This document shows, piece after piece, positions 33,001 to 45,000 of a stretch of 64,000 nucleotides of DNA (its first letter is position 1; every line of letters begins with the position of its first letter). The position numbers were made by a program, and so were the translations under genes. Location: the NCBI GenBank assembly GCA_949987565.1, contig OX465107.1, forward strand, positions 21,372,030 to 21,436,029, given 5' to 3'. The stretch is from Luidia sarsii (Eukaryota > Echinodermata > Asteroidea > Paxillosida > Luidiidae). Under the pieces are notes generated by a model, which saw nothing but the letters and a program-made list of their open reading frames with translations, searched no databases and was not told the origin of the DNA.

Positions 33001-36000
33001 CTTATAGTGGATTCCGTGAAATCAAAAGCCGCGAGCTCAGATTTGGCCAGGCCAGCTGTGTGCAAATTGAGGTCGCATTCAGAAATGTTGCAAACTTCTC
33101 GCTGACTTCAATGACTTCAATGAGGGTTTGCCCTGCCCAACGTGATAAACAACGAGTGCTCAGTGCTTTGCCCGTTGCCTGATGAAAACAATTCAGGCAG
33201 CTCGGGCAGGATTCGAACCCGCGATATCCCACTTTCTAGTGCAGATGTCTTAACCACTTACCACCCGGCTCGTCGAGGTCGTGTGGAAGACATTTGAATA
33301 TATTGTTTAGTGGTAGCTAGACTGGTAGGTGCCGCATTGCATTATAGATATAACGGACTTCAATGACCCTGACATGCAGATTGGGAAAATTCACATGCCC
33401 TGAAACTCGAGCCATTGCAGGACCTTTCACAGGGGAGAAGCTTACAATGTCAGCATACAAACTCAGAATGATACGAAAAGACTTCAAACTGCTGACTGGC
33501 TTTACAACGCAATGCAGATCTGGAGAATACGAAAGTCTGATGTCCTGATTTGAGCAGGACGTTTCTCAAAGACACAAGTACACAATCAAACAAGAAAAGA
33601 AAGGAGTAGTCATACTTTATATGGATGGCAAAAGAACGACAAAGAAGGAAAGTTGGTGGACTGACTAAAGTGAGATCAAAGGGAACGTCCCTCCCTGTCC
33701 CATTTCTGTTGGGTTGTGAGACTGGTATTCTATTGATCTAATCCATTTTAAGAAGAATGTCAATTCCTACCTCCAGATTTTCTTCCTTGCTTAGCCCTTA
33801 ACCTAGGGTGTCTACATCCTTCATTTATGGATGTGAAAAAAAGTGAGCTTGTATTCAATAGTATTCGAGGGCATTGATCTTTGCGTCTCTGCTGAGGGTT
33901 TTTACCTTACCTGTGTTGAAAATAAAGTCCACGGAATCACTCTTCATCCGCTTAGCTCCTGAGCCCACTACGGTTCGAACACTTGCAGTGTATTCTGTAT
34001 TAGGTTTCAGTCCGTCCACTCTCAGCCGACTGGTCATCTTGGTAACATAGCGGATGGGTTGTCTCTCTGATGAGATCCTGACCATGTACTGTTGCACATT
34101 GCGCAGGCTGATTGGTGTCCAGGTCAGCTCAATAGAGTTAGTCGATAAGGTGCCAGGTACCAGTGATAAAGCTGCTGGTCGGTTTGGTTCTGCAAAGAGT
34201 ACACATGCCTTTAACTGTAATCAATCCAACCTTGTCATATCACCAACTTGAGATAACGGCATCACAATGTATTCAAATACCAGGTATATGTATGTACAGT
34301 CAGACGCTGATGTATATTATAATACCCAAAGCAGCCCATTCTGCTCACTGGTCCCTGACTTTAACCCTACATGTACATGTGTACATGTAGGCACCCCATT
34401 CTGCTTACTTTCACCTGGCTGTAACCCTTGGCACCCCATTATGCTTACTTTCCCCTGGCTGTAATCCTTTCTGCACTCCATTCTGCTTACTTGTCCCTGG
34501 CTATAACCTTAGGCACCCCATTCTGCTTACTTTCCCCTGACTGTAATCATTTCTGCACTCCATTCTGCTTACTTTCACCTGGCTGTAACCCTTGGCACCC
34601 CATTATGCTTACTTTCCCCTGGCTGTAATCATTTCTGCACTCCATTCTGCTTACTTGTCCCTGGCTATAACCCTAGGCACCCCATTCTGCTTACTTTCCC
34701 CTGACTGTAATCCTTTCTGCACTCCACTCTGCTTACTTGTCCCTGGCTATAACCCTAGGCACTCCATTCTGCTTACTTTCCCCTGACTGTAATCATTTCT
34801 GCACTCCATTCTGCTTACTTGTCCCTGGCTATAACCCTAGGCACCCCATTCTACTTACTTTCCCCTGACTGTAATCCTTTCTGCACTCCATTCTGCTTAC
34901 TTGTCCCTGGCTATAACCCTAGGCACCCCATTCTGCTTACTTTCCCCTGACTGTAATCCTTTCTGCACTCCACTCTGCTTACTTGTCCCTGGCTATAACC
35001 CTAGGCACCCCATTCTGCTTACTTTCCCCTGACTGTAATCATTTCTGCACTCCATTCTGCTTACTTGTCCCTGGCTATAACCCTAGGCACCCCATTCTAC
35101 TTACTTTCCCCTGACTGTAATCCTTTCTGCACTCCATTCTGCTTACTTGTCCCTGGCTATAACCCTAGGCACCCCATTCTGCTTACTTTCCCCTGACTGT
35201 AATCCTTTCTGCACTCCATTCTGCTTACTTGTCCCTGGCTATAACCCTTGGCACCCCATTCTGCTTACTTTCCCCTGACTGTAATCCTTTCTGCACTCCA
35301 TTCTGCTTACTTGTCCCTGGCTATAACCCTGGCCCTAGGCACCCCATTCTGCTTACTTTCCCCTGACTGTAATCCTTTCTGCACTCCATTCTGCTTACTT
35401 GTCCCTGGCTGTAACCCTGGCCCTAGGCACCCCATTCTGCTTACTTTCCCCTGACTGTAATCCTTTCCGCACTCCATTCTGCTTACTTGTCCCTGGCTAT
35501 AACCCTATAGGCATCCCATTTTGCTTACCTTCCCCTGATTTCTGCTTACATGTACTGGCCACTGGCTGTAATCCTTGGCGCCCCATTCCGCTTACTCCCC
35601 CGGCTGTAACCCTAGGCAGTAGGAACCCCATTCTGCTTACCTGTCTGTTGCGGTAACCTCAGGCACCCCAATCTGCCTACTGGTCTCTGGCTGTAGCCTG
35701 TAACCCTAGGCACCCTATTTTGCTTACATTCTCCTGGCTGTAACCCTAGTCACCCTATTTTGCTTACTTTCCCCTTGCTGCAACCCCATGCACGCCATTC
35801 TGCTTACTGATCCCTGGCTGTAGCCTGTAACCCTAGGCACCCCATTCTGCTTACTGGTCCCTGGCTGTAGCCTGTAACCCTAGGCACCCTATTTTGCTTA
35901 CATTCTCCTGGCTGTAACTCTAGGCACCCTATTTTGCTTACTTTCCCCTTGCTGCAACCCCATGCACCCCATTCTGCTTACTGATCCCTGGCTGTAACCC

Positions 36001-39000
36001 TCACACACCCTATTATGTTTATTGGTCCATGGCTGTTACCCTAGACACACTATTCCACTTACTGGTCCAATACTGTGACTGGGCCTTGTCCACTCTGACA
36101 GTGTAGAGTTCTCCGGCTGCTAAGTCACAGATTAGTTCGGGTCCCCCATATGTGGCGGTGACATCGCTATAGGTGTGTATGACCTCTTGAGGTGGTGTTG
36201 TCATTTTGCCCTGTGGATGATATCAAATGCAAGGTCTGGTTAGGAGATGTACGAGGAAGGGTTCGGCCGTCAAAACTGAATTGATGAAAGGGCTGGATTG
36301 GATTTAGTTCTTTGATTGGGTTGGATTGGGTTGGGGGTGTTGGGTTGGGTTGGGTTGGGTTGGGTTGGGTTTGGAGTGGTTAGGTTGGGTGTGGTTAGGT
36401 TGGATGTGGTTGGGTTGGGCTCGGGTGGGATGGGCTATGTTGGGTTGGGTTGGTTGGGATGGTAGGGTTAGGATGGTTTTGTTTTGTTTTGTTTGGTTGG
36501 GTTGGGTTTGGATGGCCAGATGGGTTTGGTTTTGTTGGGATGGGTTAGGTTAGGTTGGGTGTGGTTGGTTTGGGATGGGTGGAGTTGGGTTTGGTTAGGT
36601 TGGGATGGGTGTGGTTGGGTTGTGGTGTTGGGTTGAGATGGGAAGCCAGATGGGTTTGGTCGTGATGGGTCCTAAGGTTGAGATGGGTAGGTTGGTATTG
36701 GTTGGGCTGGGTTCGGCTGGGTTGGAATGGTTGGGTTGAGTTGGGTTGGCTAGGGATGTTCAGATGGGTTTGGTTTTGGTACATGTACATGTACATATAG
36801 GTTGGGATGGGTGTGTAATGTGGTTGGTTTGGGTTGGGTTAGGTTGGGATGGGTGTCGTTGGGTGGGTGTGGTGTGTCCGCTACTTTGGAAGTGCTCGTT
36901 GTGACTACTGCTACCTTTTCTTCTTGCCAGTAGGAAATTGACTTCTCTCCTGATTGGTCCTCCTTAGTTATTGGCCATTTTACACTGAGGCAAGACTCAG
37001 GATCATCTGACGGTGTGTCTATGTAGATGTGCTCTGACGGTGGTTGAACTGTGCACGAGATGAGGGAAAGGGAAGATGAGGAACGTCGGGCCCTTATCCC
37101 AAAGGATAAGGAACATAAACAGAAACAGAACAAAGTAATAAAGGTAATGACAGTCGATGTACATGTATGTACCATGTAGTTTGCATGAACCAATGGATAC
37201 ATGTGCACAAAGTCTTTTAACAGCGTACCATTATTTCTGACTTTGAAATTGAGCAGGTCTCAATTTGTAACTTCAACCATTTGATTCCAAGAAATTGCGA
37301 TCCAAAATGGTGAGCTACTCAATGCCCAGAGAGACAGTGCTTTAGTCGGTTACATTTCTACGAGTACAAGTTGCTTGTATCATAGTTATAACATGATGTT
37401 TGCATTGAGGAGAATGTAATTCAATGAGGGTTTTGCCCTGCTTGGCATAATATAAGAACTGAGTATTCAGTGTTTTGCCCGTCTGCCCGATATCTTATGA
37501 AGATATTCAGGCAGCTCGGGCAGGATATTTTTTCATCAGGCGTTGGACAAAGCACTGAATACTCAAGCTTATCATGTTGAGCAGGGCAAGCCCTCTTCAT
37601 GTTATATTTATGATGCAAGGCAGTACATGCCGCTTTACATTATTCAAATCTGGCACAAGACCTCGACCAGCTCGCTGGTCAAGTGGTTAAGACGTCTGCA
37701 CTAGAAAGCTCAAGTCGCGGGTTCGAATCCTGCCCGAGCTGCCTGGTTTTTTTTTCCATCGGGCCTCGGGCAAAGCACTGAATACTCAGTGCTTATATTA
37801 TGCCAAGCAGGGCAAACCCTCATTGAAGTTACTCGTACCGGGGTACTCATCATGAGAATCATTGAGTCACAAGTCACGCAAGTCGCTCTTTGTGTGATTC
37901 AAGCGTCTGAGGTCGAACTGTTCACTTCACTGTGTACCGAGTCTGTAGTGATTTCAGTACACAGCGTAGTGTCGAATGTGTGACCGTATGTCCCAAAATA
38001 AGACCTGATTCCGAGCCACTCAAATCTGGTGAGGTGGATGATAACATTGATTTGAATAATAACAACACCAGGTGGATGCCTGTTCCGTGGAAATACTCAC
38101 CCAACACTTGCACGTCAAACTCGCAAGGTTTGCTGTTCCCGAAGGGGTCCGTGGCGTTGTACGTCACGGTCGTCGTCGTTCCCACGGGAAAGACAGCGCC
38201 CGACTCGTGGGAGGATTGGAGCGTCACGGCCAACCCCGAGTTGTCCTGGGCAGTGGGCTGGACCCAGGTGACGGCCGTCGAGAAGGAATTGGAGTGGCGG
38301 GATTCCGTCATCTGGATGAAGACCACGAGGGACGAGTCTGGGCACGCGGTGAACTTAGGAGCCTCATTGTCTGGACAGGGGGGGGGGAGGGAGGAGGGAT
38401 GATTCTCTAATTTTGTTCTCTTCGCTTTTGTTCTCTGTAATTTAAGCGGATACTTTCTTACACCTGGAATCAATTTGAACTTGCCAATGTGAATATCCTC
38501 TAGTGGTATTAAAATGCATGTTAAATTCTGTTTTGTGCTTTGTATAACTATAATGGTAGTTGTTTTTGTTATCAGCATGTTTGAGAGCCTTTTGATTGTG
38601 ATTTGGTTCGCATTTTGGCAATCCAACAATGGTGCTGTCTATTTGTGTCTCTTATGAATTTTGTTTTTATTTTCAACTTGTGTCAATGATCTGTGAATGT
38701 TTTTTTTCATTACACATATATATTGTTTTACCCTTGCCAAGTCTTAAAGACATTCATTATGTAGACAGTAATGTACTGTACTTTACTTACCAGTGATGAC
38801 AACTGGAAAAGTACAGGGCAGAGCAGTGTTGCCAGCGCTGTCCCTGGCTGTGCAAACAACAGTGTGGTCATCACCAATGGTGAAGTGAGACATGGACGGC
38901 GGGATGCATACGGTGCTCTCAACTTCTACATTGTCCGATGGTTCCACATCCCACACTGGCTGTCCCGTGGCTGTCCCCATAGTGGTGTATTCACTAACTC

Positions 39001-42000
39001 TCTCAGGACACGCTCCGAAACTCGGGGATGCCGTGTCTGGTGAAAGACAACAACAGTGCATCACTTCAGAAAAACAAACATATCTTTGAAGGGCATTTTG
39101 CTTTCTTTGATTTCTTTGTCTGGATCAGTTGCTCCTGGCTGTGCTTGCCTTTCAACCTCTCGATGACATTCAGTTTTTCAGGAGATCCTGTTTGGGATCC
39201 AGTAAAGAATCGCCTGAACCTGTCTGCGATCTTTGCTTGAGCTTGAGCTCTGCTGCTGTACGGTAAACTAATTCGTCTACGATTTGCCTTGCGATCTTTT
39301 GGGCATTGTATAGGCGGTTATACTCGGACTGCTGCATCTGTCTTCGCATTGTCACTAATTAGTGAAAAGAATTTGCCCTCTCCAAAATTGGGCCTGCCCA
39401 TAGGATGGATGAGTTGGAATGTGGAAGAAAAATCCAACTTTTCTCAAAACTGAAGGGTACATTTTGTTTTTACGGAGCACTAGTTTTAGCATGGTGCTAG
39501 CGAGTTGCCCATTTTCGACGATTTGTGGTCAAAAATGGCGCTCATAAAGCGAGTCCTAATTAGATACTAATTAGTGAAAAGAATTTGCCCTCTCCAAAAT
39601 TGGGCCTGCCCATAGGATGGATGAGTTGGATTGTGGAAGAAAAATCCAACTTTTCTCAAAACTGAAGGGTACATTTTGTTTTTACGGAGCACTAGTTTTA
39701 GCATGGTGCTAGCGAGTTGCCCATTTCCGACGATTTGGGGTCCAAAATGGCGCTCATAAAGCGAGTCCTAATAAGACACTAATTAGTGAAAAGAATATGC
39801 CCTCTCCAAAATTGGGCCTGCCCATAGGATGGATGAGTTGGATTGTGGAAGAAAAACCCAACTTTTCTCAAAATTGTAGGGTACATTTTGTTTTTACGGA
39901 GCACTACTGTCAGCATGGTGGTATATAGCGAGTTGCCCATTTTTGACGATTTGGGTCCAAAATGGCGCTCATAAAGCGAGTCCTAATTAGACACTAATTA
40001 GTGAAAAGAATATGCCCTCTCCAAAATTGGGCCTGCCCATAGGATGGATGAGTTGGATTGTGGAAGAAAAACCCAACTTTTCTCAAAATTGTAGGGTACA
40101 TTTTGTTTTTACGGAGCACTACTGTCAGCATGGTGGTAGCGAGTTGCCCATTTTTGACGATTTGGGTCCAAAATGGCGCCCATTATTAGAGTCCTAATTA
40201 GACACTAATTAGTGAAAAGGATATGCCCTCTCCAAAATTGGGCCTGCCCATAGGATGGATGAGTTGGAATGTGGAAGAAAAATCCAACTTTTCTCAAAAC
40301 TGAAGGGTACATTTTGTTTTTACGGAGCACTAGTTTTAGCATGGTGCTAGCGAGTTGCCCATTTTCGACGATTTGGGGTCCAAAATGGCGCTCATCATTA
40401 GAGTCCTAATTAGACACTAATTAGTGAAAAGAATTTGCCCTCTCCAAAATTGGGCCTGCCCATAGGATGGATGAGTTGGATTGTGGAAGAAAAATCCAAC
40501 TTTTCTCAAAACTGAAGGGTACATTTTGTTTTTACGGAGCACTAGTTTTAGCATGGTGCTAGCGAGTTGCCCATTTCCGACGATTTGGGGTCCAAAATGG
40601 CGCTCATAAAGCGAGTCCTAATTAGACACTAATTAGTGAAAAGAATATGCCCTCTCCAAAATTGGGCCTGCCCATAGGATGGATGAGTTGGATTGTGGAA
40701 GAAAAACCCAACTTTTCTCAAAATTGTAGGGTACATTTTGTTTTTACGGAGCACTACTGTCAGCATGGTGGTAGCGAGTTGCCCATTTTTGACGATTTGG
40801 GTCCAAAATGGCGCCCATTATTAGAGTCCTAATTAGACACTAATTAGTGAAAAGGATATGCCCTCTCCAAAATTGGGCCTGCCCATAGGATGGATGAGTT
40901 GGAATGTGGAAGAAAAATCCAACTTTTCTCAAAACTGAAGGGTACATTTTGTTTTTACGGAGCACTAGTTTTAGCATGGTGCTAGCGAGTTGCCCATTTT
41001 CGACGATTTGGGGTCCAAAATGGCGCTCATCATTAGAGTCCTAATTAGACACTAATTAGTGAAAAGAATTTGCCCTCTCCAAAATTGGGCCTGCCCATAG
41101 GATGGATGAGTTGGATTGTGGAAGAAAAATCCAACTTTTCTCAAAACTGAAGGGTACATTTTGTTTTTACGGAGCACTAGTTTTAGCATGGTGCTAGCGA
41201 GTTGCCCATTTCCGACGATTTGTGGTCCAAAATGGCGCTCATAAAGCGAGTCCTAATTAGACACTAATTAGTGAAAAGAATATGCCCTCTCCAAAATTGG
41301 GCCTGCCCATAGGATGGATGAGTTGGATTGTGGAAGAAAAACCCAACTTTTCTCAAAATTGTAGGGTACATTTTGTTTTTACGGAGCACTACTGTCAGCA
41401 TGGTGGTAGCGAGTTGCCCATTTTTGACGATTTGGGTCCAAAATGGCGCTCATAAAGCGAGTCCTAATTAGACACTAATTAGTGAAAAGAATATGCCCTC
41501 TCCAAAATTGGGCCTGCCCATAGGATGGATGAGTTGGATTGTGGAAGAAAATTCCAACTTTTCTCAAAACTGAAGGGTACATATTGTTTTTACGGAGCAC
41601 TACTGTCAGCATGGTGGTAGCGAGTTGCCCATTTTCGACGATTTGGGGTCCAAAATGGCGCTCATCATTAGAGTCCTAATTAGACACTAATTAGTGAAAA
41701 GAATTTGCCCTCTCCAAAATTGGGCCTGCCCATAGGATGGATGAGTTGGATTGTGGAAGAAAAATCCAACTTTTCTCAAAACTGAAGGGTACATATTGTT
41801 TTTACGGAGCACTAGTTTTAGCATGGTGCTAGCGAGTTGCCCATTTCCGACGATTTGGGGTCCAAAATGGCGCTCATAAAGCGAGTCCTAATTAGACACT
41901 AATTAGTGAAAAGAATATGCCCTCTCCAAAAGTGGGCCTGCCCATAGGATGGATGAGTTGGAATGTGGAAGAAAATTCCAACTTTTCTCAAAACTGAAGG

Positions 42001-45000
42001 GTACATATTGTTTTTACGGAGCACTACTGTCAGCATGGTGGTAGCGAGTTGCCCATTTTTGACGATTTGGGTCCAAAATGGCGCCCATCATTAGAGTCCT
42101 AATTAGACACTAATTAGTGAAAAGAATATGCCCTCTCCAAAATTGGGCCTGCCCATGGGTTGGGTGAGTTGGATTGTGGAAGAAAAATCCAACTTTTCTC
42201 AAAATTGTAGGGTACATTTTGTTTTTACTGAGCATTTGTTGTCACGTACTTAAATCTTTGGCAAATTTTGGGGCTTTTTTTAGAGTCGCATTTTGTCCCT
42301 CAATTTGCCTATAAAAACTCAGTCGAAGGGGCTGTAAATGATATATTTATTAGATTACATACTCTTGTTGAAAATTGATGTGTTAAAGTTCATGTTATGT
42401 GCTGGAATAATTTTATTTCGTTAAAAAACGGACCCGATGCACGTCGGAAAAAGGCCTCCTTTTGCCGCATGCGTTCTAGGTTTGTGTGAATGTGCGGCTG
42501 AATACGCGGCTGGGATTTTGGGCCGAATACGCGGCTACCTTGAGCCAGGTCTTTCGCGGGGAGAGAAAAAAATTCTGCGTTCATCCGGTGACGTAAAGAA
42601 CAGCGCCCTCAATAACTACGAGCATAATTTTAATTAATTAAAAAAGGCTTCTAATAAGCCTGAAATACAAAATTTATGTTTGATCTGGAATTACAATGTA
42701 CCAATGAACATATTTAATGCCAATCAGGATTTTCTAATTGTTGCACTACAGTTGACCTTTAAGCACCACACTCCTTCACGTAAGAGATCACTTGAGTGGT
42801 GCTGCTGCATATACAGTGTACATGTATTTGCCACATTGGTGTCAACTGGGTGGTGTTTTTTTTGCTTCACAGCGGTTGTTCCGTCGTGTCTAACATAGTT
42901 GGGTTCTTTTCAGAACCATACCTCAGAACCATCCCCTCCACCAGGGTCCCTTTCTACACTCCATACCGTAAGCCCCACTCCCAGTTGGAATCCAACAGTC
43001 TCCTGATGAAGACGAACAGAGTACACTGTTCGAAACGTCGACTGAGTTCCTCCGGTTCTTTTCAGAACCACACATACCATGAAGGAAGGAAAATACCTCC
43101 ATGCACATACTCACAAAAGAGAATTTACATGTTGTCACCGCAAACCTATTATCCTGCTATTCTTATGAAAACCTTCAAATCTTATTATTAGAACAATACC
43201 TCTTCTTTAAGAGACCTTATTAATGGTGTCACCTCAAACCCTCTTATAACACAGTCAGAGAGAGCTGCGATGAGTTCAAGTGAGCCAGACTGCACACATA
43301 CCTAGGATGTTGACTTGGAAGGTGCAGGTGTCTGTATCGTTGTACATATTGTTGCACCGTACATTTGTCATCTTTCCGGCCGTGAAGCTGTACCAAACAA
43401 GCAACAGAGTGCACACAAATTCTCAAGGGGAAGCATTTTGTGAAATAAAGGGACTGTCTAAGTCTAGTCCCTGAAAAATCTTGTACTTTTTGGGGCCGAC
43501 CTGTGCCCTCAACCAGTTTGCACTCGTATTTACAGGCATACGTGCACTAATCAAGTATGGCAGGCAATTATTGACATACGTTAAATGAACCAATAAAATG
43601 AAACCTTGCAATTATAATCAAACATTAACTCTTTATAAAGTTGCTGTCACACACTGCACTAGACTCAATGGTTTTCATCTTCTGACATTCATGGCCTTTA
43701 TCGCTTTGCACTTTCTAACATTGAAATGCCCTATCCTATGTACATGTACAGTGTACTACAAAATGTATCTATACAAAGCAAGAAAAAACATCAACAGGCC
43801 AAATGTATGAGTGCTTTAGAGGTGGGAGAAATTAGTCACCCCCTTTTTTTATTTTGCCTTTTCCCCCTCCCCTCACTTAATGTATAAGTCGTATTTGATT
43901 CCACCCCTGTAACAAAATGGACTGAGCCCAAAAATGCCACATCAGCAAGGGACAGAAAGTTGGCCTCATTGTTCTACCAGCAATGGCCCTGCCAACAAAG
44001 TAATACAGTACTCCTTGTTGCCTGTTAAATTGACTGAGTTCTACATTTTGTTACAGGTAACCCTAACCATCCCAAATTCTACAGAATCCTATTGCCATTT
44101 GCCCTAGTGTAGGAATGTGTAGGAATGAGGGCATGTGGTAGTTGATGCATTGTCCGTAACGCCGAATCTGGTATCGTGCGGGCTTAACATGTACTGTACA
44201 TGCACTCCCTTGAATCCGGTCAGGGAAACTACAGTACTGTGGCCCAGCTCACGTCGGATTGGTTTTTGTACCCATGATTGCATTTTCTTTGGGGGGGGGT
44301 CAGATCAGTGATTGTAGCCAACAAGATGAAATTTGGCTTGTATAAGGTACATTACTGACCTAGTGCCTGACTGTGGTGTACAGGTATTGTTTACGTTTGG
44401 GTTGACCCACTCCACAGTGATCTCAGAGTTACTACCCGAATCTCTATTAATGTTTCCAGGACAGGTGAGTGATGCCACACCTTCGGGGAAAAGAACAAAA
44501 CAAAGTTCTGCCATCAGTCCCACATCAATGAAGCAATTTACTAGTGACATATCCCATGAAGTACTTGGATTTTTTTTGCATTATGTGCATTACGATTTGA
44601 GGCAGTGAATTCAGGACACTTGTTTCGTAGCACCATGGAGGAATAAGGAGAGACCATACATGTACATGACTGGTATCCTGCTTCAGCATGTCGTGCAATG
44701 TATTTCTGTGTTACCAATAAATTGTCTGCCTCAAATCGTGCTTTTATAACTTTTTGAACATCTCAACTGAAGCACCAATCATATATAGGAAGCTTTCCAT
44801 TAAAGATAAACATCAGATTGTATTATGAGCACAACGCAAATAATTGTCTATTCTCCCAGCGCGGACAGACAGACAAGTGGAACAATTAAGCAAGCAAACA
44901 AACAAATTGTCAATCAAGTAACTAGCCGCACCAATCAAACGAGCAAACACAGCAACACGCAAATCGTGGAAAGCAAACAGGCAAACAAACAACGCCCACA

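Noticed and set aside
36305..36872. Telomere-like repeat
   Set aside because: The unit is a degenerate GGTTG pentamer, not TTAGGG, and it is bounded by exons.
28590..37825. Possible tRNA genes
   Set aside because: The box A and box B matches come with the same non-tRNA body (caaagcactgaatactcag...gggcaaaccctcattgaa) in several copies, so they are SINEs. No copy folds into a clean isolated cloverleaf by eye.
40012..40832. Two identical 61-codon frames 635 bp apart
   Set aside because: They are satellite monomers copied as part of the higher-order repeat, not genes.
39354..42235. CRISPR-like repeat array
   Set aside because: The 212-bp monomers are head-to-tail without unique spacers. This is satellite DNA in a eukaryotic intron.
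12245..43040. Hammerhead ribozyme in the CTGATGA...hairpin...GAAAC copies at 12245 and 42990
   Set aside because: The core words are present, but extra bases separate CTGATGA from the hairpin and no stem I/III pairing was found around GUC. Other copies lack CTGATGA. Worth a structural search but not callable.
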